A stretch of DNA of 64,000 nt from Prochilodus magdalenae. Taxonomy: Eukaryota > Chordata > Actinopteri > Characiformes > Prochilodontidae. The stretch spans positions 633,501-697,500 of the forward strand of contig JAMWET010000949.1 of assembly GCA_024036415.1 (NCBI GenBank), in the 5' to 3' direction. The number at the start of each line of letters is the position of its first letter. Position 1 is the first letter of the stretch. The notes under the pieces are model-generated. The model saw nothing but the letters and a program-made list of their open reading frames with translations, searched no databases and was not told the origin of the DNA. The position numbers and the translations under genes are program-made. This document shows positions 13,557-28,400 of the stretch, in pieces.

Positions 13557-13849
13557 CTACTCCGGCGGAACAAGAAGTCCACTTTCTGCTCCTGTAGTGT
13601 GTTGGGGCTGTTCTTCCAGAGGTCCGTCCTGGTCCTCTGACCTACGCATGAATAAGCTTTTGCCCCTCTCAAGCATGTTTTTGTCCACTAGCCGAAAGGA
13701 CTCCATGAACTCGTCGATGTCTATGCTGCCATCTTTATTTGTGTCAGTGCTGACCACTAAGTCGTTGATGGCTTCCTCAGAAATCTCCATTTTCAGATAG
13801 ACACTAAGGAGTTTCCACGTCTGACGAAAGTCCTCAAAGGAGATGACAC
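13557..13849 (-). CDS. ppef2: ppef2 last exon: C-terminal EF-hand
   Basis: Encodes residues 661-756. Contains the canonical calcium loop [12 protein letters not shown] (695-706), preceded by the second half of the loop split across the intron (DTDNSG from 13998-14085, then VISFED). Stop TAG at 13559-13557. The last ~40 residues after the EF-hand are low-complexity and polar. Confidence 0.93.
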
Positions 13850-16800
13850 CTGGAGAACAATAAATAAACAAATAAATAAAAACAACAAACAACAAAATAA
13901 ACTTTAGATCAAACTTTGCAAAGAGTGCCCACGAGTTCAGATCAGTGGTATCCTGGACATACAGATGGAACCGGCACTTCTAAGGTCGCAGACATACCTG
14001 AATTGTCTGTGTCCACTATTCTAAAGATGGTCTCCAGAGTAGAGCGGTGCCTGTAAAGCGTCTCCAGCAATGTCTGCTCAATGTGCTGCACACAATAAAT
14101 GAACAGGAGGATTGCATTGACTAAATACAGCACAAATCACAATGTGAGTCTGTCCACACTTGTGCATGTGTCTGATTAATGCTCGGAAAAAAACGTTGAT
14201 TCATTCCTAGACGGTCCCAGAGGTGCTTGGTCTTGCAGCACTAGCTAAGCAATTAAACTGGCTCTGGCTATACTGATGTATCGTTCTGACTTTTTCAAGA
14301 TCCCTTGAGGCTTTCTTTTTTTATTTTTTTTCACACTGGAATAGGACAGTAAAAGGAAATATTTGCCTCAGAGAGTAAATTCTCTGCATGAGCAGCAACT
14401 ATATTCTGATAGTCCTATTAGTTATCAAGGCTCTAGAACAGTGCTGTCTAAACGTGTTTCTTTATCTCAGTAGCTTTTTGACAGCTACATCCTATTAGAT
14501 TCGTAGCATTGAGTTGTCTTCTCACAGTGAAGGATAGACAGAAGAATCTGTGGATTCTTTCAGATATGAAGCAAGAGTGGAGCTTGATTTTCATCTATCA
14601 AAGCTGAAAGCTGCCTGCAGTTTTGTTGATCTACCAGATCTTGGGGGATTTTTCAGGAGTTTCATTTTATATTTTAAACATTTTTTGAACTCCAGTCTTT
14701 CTTCTTCCTTCTGCAGGTGGATTATCTAATCTTCTCAGAAATATTTGTACTTAAAGGAGCAATCTGTAAAATGACACAATCAATTTATATTATTTTTTAT
14801 TTAAAATTACAGGACAATACAGGACAATCCAGCACAAAAACAGTGGATGGGTGTGTACTTTTCCACCACATTCATGGAAAAAAGACAAATAACTTCCATA
14901 ACTGTAAATCGTATCAAAAAGCTATATACAAGCACCCCATTCCTGATCACACCAAACATTCTAGAGTTGGAATGGTGTCAATACTCTGAAAACTGCAGGA
15001 CTAGTAAGTGGACAAAAAAAAACTCTGTATAGAAATTGGATATGAACAATGTTGGGCACTGCACAAGTACTAATTAATCAGCAAAGATGAATTATTAATT
15101 ACAAATATTTGGATATCGTCGCTGTCCAAAGAAAAACATGTATCTCCAGTTTTGTTGATTTTTACTTTTATGCCTCATTTGATCACATGACCTGCTGTTT
15201 ACACTGTGAGGAAATTTCATGAACTTTGGACCAACAGAAACGGCCCAAAACTGCTGAGAAAGACGTCTGGTTCCATTGACTTCCATTCAAATTAAATGAG
15301 GTTTTTGGCCTCTCCTGTAAGTTGCCATTTTGGAGATACTTGTTTTCCTTTGGACGGCGACGATGTATTGGATATAGATATAGCTGCAAAATTAATGTGC
15401 ACAACACTACAGGCAATGTGCACTGCATGGGTGAAGACACTGACCCCCACCATGTGCCTGTTTTATCTGATCTACTATCCATGTCTAATGGTAACAGAAT
15501 GTCATACAGGTTCGCAAACCACAAGAGCAAGTCACTCTGAGATGATGTGAGATGTGAGATGATTTGAGCATTCAGTTTACGGTGCTAAAAGACAGCCAGA
15601 GTGTTTATTGCACAGTAGCCACATCAGCCAGCTAGCTCCAGAGTACAACTCAAAAGTCTACCTACAGTCTCTGACTACAGGTTTGGGGTGTAAGCTAGAC
15701 TTTCATCTCACAAAGAGCTTGGCAAGTGACAGATATGTTGGGTGTCTCCTCAGGTCAGGAAAAATATCAGTGCTCTGCAAGGATGAAGCAGGAATTAATA
15801 ACACCCCTGGATACCAACCCTCAGCTTACCTCACAGCTTGGCTCCTTAATGGCAAGGCTACGGAACCAGTTGTTATAGTCCAGCATGTCATCAGTGGTGG
15901 TGGTGATAAGCTGAGAGCGCAGCATTCTCCAGGGCAAGTCCAGATGCAGCACCTGACCCACCGCACTGCCCCAGTTAGTCAGAGAGATGAGGCCTGTGAG
16001 TGGACACAGAGACTATCATCAACACATCTGCTTCTTTCCTAAAGAAGTTTTGACTTACAGCAGCGTTTTATCTCCGTATAATAACCAATTAAGAGTCCAC
16101 TGGTATTGTGGTTTTGACTCTGTAATTGTAATTCCACGCTTCATAGGATTTGGCTCTGTGGTAAATCCTCTTAGGCTGCCCAGGCAAAAGCACAGATGGG
16201 AGATTAAAGCAGCTAATGAAATGGTAAGTAAAATGTCTGAATTCCACCCAATCATTGTCCCCCCATTGTTCTTATATAATAGTACTGCTGGGAGAAATGA
16301 AGCACATAGGTTTTATATAAGCACATGCAGGGAAGCTTTTTATTTAAGCACATGCAGCTGGGTGACCAAACTTTTGCATTGCTCTCTTTTCCTTTTCTTT
16401 TAACAAACCAAACACTGTATAATACATTAATCATGCTTAAAGAATGAGCTTCATGCCTTTACAATGATCAGTTCATCTTTAATATGACTATGGATATCGC
16501 TGATGGTCCCAGACTCTTCAGAAATGACCCTGCCATTGTTAAACTCAAAAGTGTCTTCTCTTTGACCTTTACGGTTCGCTTGTGATTCTGATAGCCTGCT
16601 TTACAGGCCTTGGCACTTCTTTGGTCCCAGTTTCAGAGATGTCTCAGAGAACTCTAGACCTTTCAGTAGCTCTCCTGTAAATGAACTAGCCAATAACACT
16701 GAGAAGCCAGTTGTCTTTAAGTTACAGTTTACAGCCTACACCTTCAAACTGCACTCGAACATTATTATTGTCTGACTTCTGATCCAATACACTGGAGTGC

Positions 16801-19800
16801 CTAGCCAAAACAAAGAAACCTAAGCCACTATCCAATCGCGTATTGGCTGTAATACATAACTCAGCAGCAGATTAAGATACGCATCAGCAGTTATTATGAA
16901 TGAGATTAAGTACTACTCATACAGATAAGCACATGCACTGGGTGTGTACAAGACCGAGAAAGATATACGTTTGTTTAATTAATAGGCCCTTGACATCCAT
17001 CATCGGAGAGCATACACAGAGCAGCGGTTTTCATTACACATATGCCAAATACAATATGATAAAGTTTCACAGAGAGCCTGCATTTCAGGAGCCTGCTGTC
17101 TGTAGCCTATAGACTCCAAGGTCCTAAAGTTTCATCCACACCCTATAAAAACATGGCTAAATCATTTTGGCAGCGCATGCCCTTTTAGTCGAGGGTTTGG
17201 GAGAAGAATTGTGCCGCACCTGTGTTCTCCTTATCGTGTTCCTGGAAGGCACTGAGGAGGTCCGACTTGTGTGCAAACAGCTGCTCTCTCAGGACTTTAA
17301 GAGCTGAGTGCTCTGTCCGTCTGATGCTACACAGAAACAAAGGTCCCAAAAAGACACAATCAGCAAATACCTTAATATGTTATTACATAATCTCCAAGAA
17401 ACTTACTCGTGTGGTTTTTTGTTACTGTAATCAGATTAGAGCATGGGTAGCATGGAAAACGGTAAGAAAAAAGTTTGAGGAAAAAGTTTCCAGAAGTCAA
17501 ACTTGAGTGGAAGTACTTGGTAGAGTAGAAGTAAGTAGAAGTATATTCACCTGGAAGTTTTTTTATTGATATAACCAAATAAAATGCTGTATAATTCCCC
17601 TGTGAAGTCTGTCAGATTCCCCAGCATGTTATTAACTCCCTGTGCATGAAGTGTTGTAGCTCTGCGTGGAGCTGTTAGTGAGCAATGAGGGGTTGAGTGC
17701 CCTGGACAAATGATGTTGGTTTTTTTAAGTGACATTAAGTGAACACATCCTCAATGGAGAACTCACTTCTGCATGTTTAAAGTACAATCACTGTTGATTT
17801 ACTGAATTACTTACAGTTGTGGGTTGGAGGTTAGGGAGCCAGCCTTACGACTGGAGGAGTTTGATTCCCAGAACCAACAGGACACGACTAAAGGCAGCTT
17901 ATCCCCAAATGCTTCCATGGGCTCTATGGATAGGGCTGACCACCCCTCTGGGCAAGTTTGTTCCCTGCCCCATAGTGTGTGTTTATTAGTGAGTGTGTGT
18001 GGATGTTTCACTTAACAGATGGGTTATATGCAGAAAACTATTCTTTCTAAATTCTAAATTTGACTTTACTGGGCTATGTGAAGCGGCGTGTGGAGAAGTT
18101 TATGCTTCATTATACATAAACAGAAACTGTGCACTTTGCATTTGTTTCCTGCTGATGATGAGTAAATGTATTTTCAGTGGTTTTCACACAACAGTACACT
18201 TCTATTCAGCCTCAAACTTCTCAAAGTGCAAAGATATAGCAGCAAACGTTATTCATAAACACTCTTCCCATCTGTAATGAATAGAGTGTACTCTGCAGAA
18301 CACATGAACAGTTTAAAGCTTGAGTGAACATTTACTACTTTCACATAATGACGGTGCCAACAACAAAATCTTCCAACACATTATCTCCTATATCTTGAAT
18401 ATATGTCGAGCACCCAAAAGTAAAGCGTGAAAAGTCAGTGATGGTTGATTACCACCAGCTGCAGTACAGACGTAGCAAAACTCACTACTATTTTTAGTCC
18501 CTAATCTGTTGAGAGATGAAGAGTCTAGTTTTTAATAGAGCATGTCGTAACTTCTTGCTCTTCTGCTGTTACACACCCAATGCTCTGGTTTGTAGACATC
18601 AAACAAACCTGACTGTAATTTAAGTGTATTAAAACACTCCATATTTTAGCTAGAAAGTAGAGCTGGGTGGTGTATAAGTCATTCAAGCTACCAGGGAACG
18701 TTCCCAATGTAAGTTCTGATAAAGTTTTAAATGAAAATGTTTTGGTCTCATGTTCAAAGAACATTTTAAATTAAGTTTTAAAATTTTTATCATTTCAGAT
18801 AATGTTCCTATGGTTACATGTTAACTAAGACATAACGTATTACCTGCAATGTTCAGAGGATGGTTTGAGGATTGTGTCAGGGCCACAGATTATGTAACAT
18901 GATAACTAAAGATGAACATTCTCAGATGCTACTGAGACCTGCGATGACAGAATGTTCTCCTGATTTAAGAGAAGGTTCTTTAGGAACCAAAAGAACCAGC
19001 TGGAAACATTATTGGAACATTCCATGGTCATATTCTCAGAACGTTTTTAGAACAAATCATTTCTAGCTGAGATATCTGCCTTCTCCAACGGACAGCAGTA
19101 AACAGGCACGTCCACATTTATAGAAGTGTTTATGTTGTGTTTAAATGCAGTTTTCTTTTCTGGCAGTTGTCACAGGACACAGTGTGTCAGCAGTGCTGTT
19201 TTTACAGCAGGGGGTCCTTATGCCTTTTTCCTACCTCATTGCTCAGCTTGCCACAACATTTTACACACAGCCAACAGCAACCTAGTTACTCTGTTAGCTA
19301 CAGGGAATGTAAGCTACAGGTGAAAATAGTGTTGTTTGATTATACCAATAAAAAAATATTCTATCCTATCCTATCCTATTCCACTAATGGCATAGCCACT
19401 AGAGGGCCTGCAGAAAGAGACTATGCTCTTCATACTCATGTCTAGTTTGCTGTCTAAGTTGCTGTCTATGTCTAGTTGGCTCAGTGTATTAGGGCTCATC
19501 TGGGATCCAATATAGGGCAAAATCCATGTCATGATACACTGTAATACCAGAATATCATACTAAAGCTCAAAAAATGATGAAATACAAACCAGCTTGTGCT
19601 TCAATAACACAACATAGTAAGAGAATCAGTTACCTTTGCCTGACACTCATTTCACGGGTCATGCTGTTGGCCTGGTACTGGATAAAGTAAGGCACTAGGT
19701 CTGGACCAAGCCTGACAAACGCTCCCCTGTTACTGCCCACCTCATAGTAGTTAGAAGCAGAGAAAATGGTGAGGACCTGCAAAAACATGCAGTTTTTACT

Positions 19801-22406
19801 TATTGTTAAAATGTATGCTGCAAATGAACTAACTGCAGACAGAACTGGAGATACAGATTATGTTACAGGTCTAATTCTACAATAAGATTCAGGCTTTAGA
19901 AAAGAATGAAAAATGGAGATTAAGGAACGATTAGTAAGCTAATACTTTCACAACAAAGTGATTAAAAGGTTTTAAAACATCAAAGGTCCCAAACATTCCA
20001 AGGGGTTCGCCTCTTGGCAGCTCACTTGTTCAGCTTTGATGTTACTAGGCTTAAAATATACAGTCGGTCTAGAGTATGCATGACCAGATCCGAGCATCTT
20101 TGAATTCCTAAAAGTGAACTGGGAATCATCACACATTTTCCTTCTGTATGTGACATATTTCTTAGTGAATCCTCAGAATCTGGAAGGGTTTCTGAACTCG
20201 CTTTTGCTTGTTGGTAGGAGGGAATGGTTGGAGCGGGAGATTAAATATGACATTATTGGTGTATATAACCTTTTCTCATGAATCGTGTTTAATATGACCA
20301 CAGACATAAACAAACTTTTTTGATTGCTGTACATAAATATTTTTGTGTTCTGTAATTGCGTATTTTACTATGTAGTAAATTCTGTCCTGAATTACATTTC
20401 TATTAGATTTACAGTATTATATTTCCCTAATAAAAAAATGACAAAAAATGTAAATAATGTTTGTTTTTTCATTCTGCAAAGCATTTATGCGCAATAGTAG
20501 CTTTATTATAATTATATTCAGATGATGATAAAATATGGCCCACTAATGTAGGATTGACTGAAATATTAGAATTCATACTCTTGCCTGTTAACATGGGCAA
20601 AAACTTCAACTTCTAATATTCAGTGGACAGTTGTATGCACTGGTTTGGGCACCCATGGTCAAGTGACATGTTTTGTTGAGTTGTTGGCAGGGAAAATTAG
20701 GCAGAGGACCTTTACAGGGGACTTTAATATGGCATTTTCTGCTAATTGTGGTTCACAATCTATAGTTGTAGTAGAAATCTAGTGATTATTTAACTTATAA
20801 ATCACCAGATTATAAACTAATAATCTAGAGATTACTTGACTTATTTAAGTGTGATCTCTGTAGAGGAAGTGTTAACTTATTTCCACTAAGGAAATGAACA
20901 TAACATATAATCTGACCAAAGCTCAGGTTTACCTTGCGGTTGTGGCAGAACTCATATCCGTCTTGTTTGCATTCGTGGGAGCGGATGATGAGCTGCAGGT
21001 TGTGCTTGTTTAAAAACTCCTCCGTCACATTGGGACCCCAGTAACATCCTCCACCGCGGACTTCATTAGGGATGCAACCATTTGGCATCATGGGGTCACT
21101 CCACAGCAAGTCCAGTATCTGATAATAAAGTGCAGGTAGTTCTGTACACGCAGACGCATATACTCATGTTCTGCCTCAACATGAAGAAGCATTTTGCCAC
21201 ACAAGGAACTATTTAATAGTTAGATGAGTCTATATAGAACCACTGTCTAACTACAAAACCTGTAAAGAACCGTCTTTTTTCCAAGTGTTGACCTTTGACT
21301 CTACGACATATGAAACATCTGGCCTCGTGCATTTCATGCGATGATCTTTTGTCATACATTTTGAACCTAATCTTTACTCTCTTTTACCCCTTCTTCATCA
21401 TAAACATCTATATGCTCTTAATTTCATACAGCATACAGAGGCAATCTAACTGAAAGAGACCTGTGGAGCCGCCCTAAAGAAAACAGCTCACCTGTTTCCA
21501 CTCATTATTGATGTTGATAAAAACTTCTATGGAGTCTAAATCTGATCCAGATGATACAGATGTGTTCAGGTGTCTGCAGGACATGCTATATCCAGGGTAG
21601 GTCAAAGCGGCCTGCCTGCGCCGGACCTCCAGCTCCTCCTCCATGGTCCGAGCCACAGTGGACGAAAAGTCCTGCAAGGAGCGGCACTGGAAGCTTTCGC
21701 GGGAAGGAAAAGGCCTGAAATAGGTCAGAGAGGATCGCCTCCTGTTTAAAATGCCGTATTTAGAGGCCAAGTCCTCATCCATTTCCGAGTCCATTGAAGA
21801 CCGCACGGAGTGGCTAATCCTCCTCTTTGGAGGCCTCAGAGCAGACACATACTGCAGAAGAAGAGCAAACACATCAGGTAATTATAAAGTGTCATATTAT
21901 TAAAAATAATAACTATAAAATATAATTAAAAAAACTACATATCCTACATTTCTCCAGTTCCATATACAGGGCTTGTGTGTGGAGTGCCAAAACAGGGCCT
22001 ACTGTGCCTCTAAGACTGATATATGTAAATCATCTCTGTTCTGGTTTGGTCTGGTTTTGTGCCTCATTTTAAAAAAGCTGAAACACTCCTGGTAACTTAA
22101 GCTTGAGTGGGTGAGGCTAAACTGCTGTAGGCAAAATAGATCAGCTTAACTTGCCACATACAGTATGTGCACTTTGTAGTTCTACAATTACAGACTGTAG
22201 TCCATTTGTTTCTCTGTATACTTTGTTAGCTCCCTTTTACCCTGGTCTTCAGTGGTCGGACCCCCAGAGGACCACCACAGAATGTGTAAAAATAATAAAA
22301 TATAATCATCATAATAAAAAATGAATTGACGTGAGGGTAATAGTGTGTTATGCTGGTGTATGTGGATCAGACACACAGGAGTTTAACACACACACACACA
22401 CACACA

Positions 22407-22454
<48 letters not shown>

Positions 22455-25400
22455 GCACACACACACACACACATTTGCATATACAGTATATAGCCTCCTG
22501 CAGATGGCACTGCATGAGGATGATGGGGCTATAAATACCTGCGGGGTGTGGGTTACGGGATTCATGGGTTGAGAGGAGGTGCTACAGTGCAGTGAATGTC
22601 TCGTTCCATGTGTGGAAAATGGGTCCAGAGCAGATGTTAATGATTGGCTAAAAGGAGTGATGGAACTTGTGCGTGCCAAAGACCATAGTGTAAAGGAAGC
22701 AGCTGAATCTGCAGGTGTGTGGAAGCATACGGTCATACAGGTCTACCAGCAGCAGCTAAAGTCCTGGTCTACAGGAAACTCTTATCAGAATTGTGCCAGG
22801 GAAGGTATCCACCAAATCTGGCCCAGCTGCACAACTCTTTGATGTAAGAGTGTCTGAACATTGATGTGGTCTACATCCAGACACCAGTCCAGTCCATGGC
22901 AAATCAAATCACATCTGTTATACATGTTTGTGAAGATAATACAGGCTATTAGGTACATTTCACTCACAGGTGAGTCATTTTAATGGTCCAGTGAGATTAT
23001 ATTCAGTGAAAGATTTTTTCATCTCATTCAAATTTGATTTGAGTTTACTGTTGCTCTGTATTATGTTATATTGTATTGTATTGCACTCACTTTGTGTCTG
23101 TCCACTCTGGCCACCAGAGCCAGGTCAGTCGTGTCTGAGATCCCTCCGTGGACTATGAGCACCTTTTGATCAATCACTGTTGCCAGTGGCAACCAGCTGA
23201 AGATCTTCTGCAGCAGCTTCAGGATACGCTTACCATGCATCTGGAAAAGGGCCAGAAACAGCCCTGAGAACCTGACCACAGTCAAAACAAAGAACGCACA
23301 GGCAACTCGGCATGCTTCAAACTGCTGCTTCTGAGGTCACAAGGTAGGCTGTACACATTAACCTTGCAGTGAAAAATAAATTAGTCACATTACTGTTCCC
23401 TTTTATAGTAACAGCCTTTCAGGATCTGCTCATATAACACTATATAACTACTAGAGGCTTGAGTAAATCTGTCCTTAATCTCTAGGTGGTCACTCTGATT
23501 TATACCGTCAGGATCCAGATTGAGTGTTTGACCTACAGAGGCCTGTCCAGACATTAGTAAAAAATAAATAGGTTGAAAAATAGGTTAAAAACTTTGCAAA
23601 AGAAGAAAATACGAGGTTTATTTTAATCTACAGTGCCGAAATAATGAGTAAACATGTAGGCCATTTCCACATGGATAAATTTTTGCATGCACAAGCTATG
23701 TTTTGTCTGTTTTCTGTGTGAAAATATTATATATAAGTTAAGGCTTACGTGCAAATCTTTAAGGTTTTATTTTATTACAATATGTTAAACTTGGCAAATA
23801 AATAGAAACTGTGCACTGTAAACAGCTAATGTCATTTTTGTTCATTGTAGATTACTGAGAATGTATTATCACTGTATATTACACCAAAACAATATTTGCA
23901 AGCAGTAAAAAGGTGAATAAGAAAACTCCTAAATGTATTTTGAATATTTATTATATATAATATAATATATAATTATAATATACTTAATTATATGTATCGT
24001 AACAGAGCAGACTACTGAATGTATTTAGGACAATATTTTCCGTAAACAGCAATCAGTACCTTTTCAGTGCATTATGCCTGACCCTGATATTTTAGCAGTG
24101 TTGAACGATCCATATACATTTCTGAATCATGCAAATTCAAGGTGCTGAATGTCATCGTCAGGCCATTGGAAGCTTTGTTAACTCCACTGCTTACACTGCT
24201 ATCCCACAGCATTCCCAAACGCACTTGATTAGAATATGTGGACACTTAAGTCATCAGCTGTGTCACTGGGTTTATTTAAAGGCTAAGTAACAGCCAATAC
24301 TGATGGAGCTAAAGACGGCTGACTTCTCGAGGCTATAGTGCTATAATGACAGTGTAATCCTCTTAGCGGCAGACTGACCTGCATTTACAGAGAAAAAAAA
24401 ACACTGGACAAGTGACCTGAGCTTGCCTGGTTAAAGAGAGTTTAGCAAACTGTTTATACAGTATTTTGAGTCACACAGTAATACAGTATTACCACTATGC
24501 TCACTGGAAAACCCTGTTTTGGGTCTACAGACTTCCTGCAGACTTTCTATTGCCACCAAAAAGAGCTGCTAGCAATTTTCATGAGCTGTTCTGAGAAAGC
24601 AAAATGGAATCGTTACATAAGGAGGATAAGGTAAACTAACTACTACAGAGGAAATTAGATCCAGTGCCTACCTTGTATTTGCCCAGTACTTCTTTGGTGA
24701 AACCATACCTTTGGAAAGGAAAAGTGACATTGCTATTGAGAACACTGCACTTATATACAGTACACTTATATAGCCAAGTTTGTAAACACCTGCTTATTCT
24801 ACATTTCCTCTGCGGTTGAGGGGTATTAATAAGAAGTTTGCCCATCTGTTGGTGCAGTAACAGTCTATACCTTTTTAAATCAAACCCTGGAATATTGCTT
24901 TGAGCATCTGGTGGCATCCACCCACAAAAGCATTAGTAAAGTCAAGGTCTGAGTAGCTCCGATACTGATCGTTGGCACTGGGCATAGTGACCTTAGACGT
25001 ATTTGTTGCTGTTCCAGTGTACCATTCTATTAACAAGCTTCTCTGTGTCAATTAAACAGGATGTATGTGCAACTGACTTTTGAATTCAACTGCATTAAGG
25101 TGCACTCAATGCGGACGCATTGAGTGTATCTTAACGCAGTTGAATTTAAAAGGGTGTCTGGATACTTTTAGACATGCAACATACCCATAATGTCTATATA
25201 TTAGAAAACTGTACATATTAGTGAAATACCTCAAGTTTATTATATGATCTTCATGATTTCCTCGATTAAGGTGAACTTCTCCAGGGTACACCAACAGGAA
25301 GGCAAACAAAATGAGCAGAATCTCAATAGAGTCCTTCCCTCGGTCAACAAAGTCTCCGTTGAAAACGTACGCCTTCTCCAGCGATGGCATCCCATTCTAG

Positions 25401-28400
25401 ACATTTACGAACAGCACAAACTCAGTATTATAAATCACTCTTAAACTCTTTGCATGCTTATTATGTCATCTTATATCATCTTCATCCATCCTATACCTAC
25501 AGAATTATTATTCTAACAGCAGAGTATGATATGACTATCCGTCTTCTCCACAGTTACAGAAATAAGAATTACAATGGGCCACAAGAACTGAAGGATCATT
25601 TCGTTGTTTAACATTAAGTTGGGTTCTTGTCCTCAATGTTAAATGGTCCACACACTGTGAATCTGTACAAAGCTAAGGATGAATCAAACATGATATCATA
25701 TCATTTCTAGACCAGAGCTGCCCAAAATGTGCCCAAAGGATGTTGAATTTGGCCCACCCCCTCATTCAGTAAGGTAACAAACTCAAATATTATACTATAG
25801 TTAACTTGTTATTTTTATTATGCTACTAAAATTTTGAAATACTTAGTGATAAAACATAGTGTTACGTTGTAAAATACATTTTTGAATATTCAGTCTGACA
25901 CTTATTTGTATGTTGTTTTGTCCACAGGCCATCACAAATGTTGTAGCTGGTCATATCCAGACAAAACGTTTGAGTACCTCTAGTCCAGATTTATAAAAAT
26001 ATAGTTCAAGGTTTGGACTTCATCTTCAGGATGCAATACTTACCTTATAAAATATTAGTAGCAAGTCCTCTAATTGTCCATGCAAATCACCTACAATTAG
26101 AATGAATTTTTGAAGGTTGGTGCCACAGAAAGAGTACTGGATCATGATGTCTAAACAATGTCTGTCTGAAGAATAAAGAAATCTTTTGCAGGTTTGCTCA
26201 CCACATATCGTGATTTCTTTGCTATGGCAGGTTGAGATTCGGTTGATATTTGGCAGAACTCTGAGCAGCTTCCAGGTTTCAACAAGAAGTTGAAGGACAT
26301 AACGAGAATGGAGCTGCTGCTTGGCAAAAAACATAAGAAAATACATACATAACAGATTTACATAAGCATGGGTCATGTGAAAAACCCTGGAAATAGGTCC
26401 AATCGGAAAATAAATAAACTGGTGTATGGTTTGCTTGTTAAATTGCTAAAGTGGATTAAAGTGACTTGTTATAGTGGATTCTGGATTACATTGCCCTTCA
26501 ATATATATTCAGTAGTGACAGTTTCTGTACTTTGACATTTTTTCCTTTTGTGTCAATGTATGTATCAAAAAAACAAAAGCATGGCAAAAATGTGATTGTA
26601 TGTTCTTCAAAACAGTTACACACAATAACAACCTCTCCTTCAATTCAAATTAGAAAAGTATGTCCCATGGAAGAACACAGATGTGGTATTAAGTGAAGGC
26701 CTATAATCCATAAATTGTAATGATTGAAATAATGTTAATAAAATTACAGCATACTCTTTGTTTTTGTTAGTAGTAACCGTAGCTTTTAATGTTTAATGAA
26801 TGTACAGGTGAATGGATATATATACAAAGGTACAGGTGGTACGGATAAATTAATAGATGGGTGACTGGCAGCTACAGACAGGAGGTTCTAGTTTTTGGCC
26901 ATGCTGGATTAGTTTTAGCTCGCTAAGTTTTTCCGACTATGAAAATGTTTTCTGTTGGACGGGGCTAGAGCCAGTCTTGTGATTGATGAAGGAAATGCTT
27001 ATAAACGCATTACCCAAGATAAGGACCACCCAGTCTACACTGAAAATATGATAAAATATATCTGTAATTTACGAGCGATTGGGACATCATTCCAATGTAG
27101 GAAAATTCACAGATTTAGGCTCCCTGGGTCTTTATCATATCTAAATAATATATATATATATACCCATCATCAAAAGAATACCTGCACCCAGAAGGACGTG
27201 TGGGATAGCAAAATTACCAGGAACAATAAATGATTAGATGATAAATTAAGACTAATGTATGACAGTATGCCATCAGGTTGGCATGTTTGCTAATGCACAT
27301 GGAGTTGTAAAGGTAATAATCCATCCCATGCAGCTTAAATATTCTCACACAGTTTGTTCTGCATCATGCAGCCATCTGCCAACGGTGCAGGCACAAATAT
27401 AATGACTTATGGACGACATTGTGGCTGTTAGGGCAGTCAGGTACAGTAATAAGACCTGTCCTTGCTTACGTCACATGTGTAGCTAAGCGTGAAATTTGAG
27501 TCACACTCATTACAATGTCAAAGCTACCCACCAAGTTTCATTCCTGTCAGTTGATTCATTATGGGTGCAGCTATTTGTGCAGCTATTGTTTTGACGATAT
27601 GTGTACAATTTTCCTAACTTGCACTGGTCAGATCCTATTATTTTCCAAATTCAGCACATAAACAATAATTGTGTATTTAAATATATCTGTGTGCATGTAT
27701 CATGTTGGGGAATGAGGTTTCCATATGTTTCTGCATCTCTTTTTTTAGGTGACATTATGGGCTAAATCTGAAGGCAAAGAACTATGTCATGTAGTTGAAG
27801 CACCTACTTGTTTGTTTCTGAAGGCCTCTACGAGATCTGCCGCTTGATCTGCATCCAGTGGAAAGGTTAGCCGTGGGCCTGAGTAGATGTCTGGCACCTC
27901 AACATTCCTGTAGTCGAAGTACCTCTCCCACTCCGTGTCCCGGCATACTTCATTTTCTCTAAAGATGTGGGAGATCAGGTTTCCTAGAGAGTGGAACATG
28001 GTTTATTAACTCACAAATAGAGCGGCTATTAGAACTGCAGGCAGGCACAATCATAGAAGGGCCTTACTTTCAGTGCTGGAGGGTGTGAAATTGTCCACAA
28101 GGTAACCCAGAAAATTATACAGCTGTGTAAAGAGAGGAAAAAGGATTGTCACTGCCGAACATTACGTCTCATTTGCTGAGCATAGCTGTGGTGCATTACA
28201 CTACATTCTAAGGTGAATCCACTCACTGAAACTAACCATGTGTCTCTCACTGAATACAAATACAGGACTTGTCCATCTTATACCTTGATCTGGTCCTGCT
28301 GCCCAGCATACTCTATGGACTGGAAGATGTTCCAGGTGTATCTGCGCCTCAACTCCATGCGGGCCACATACTGCCGGTACCAGCGCTGGATCAGAACTGC

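Noticed and set aside
15608..16403. Plus-strand ORFs of 144 and 138 codons
   Set aside because: The first overlaps the antisense of ppef2 exon 15830-15993; neither shows similarity or splice support.
22407..22736. 109-codon minus-strand ORF ending in Cys-Val repeats
   Set aside because: It is largely translation of the (CA)n microsatellite.
26955..27233. 92-codon plus-strand ORF
   Set aside because: Runs into the TIR element at 27164, with no similarity or splice context; chance ORF.
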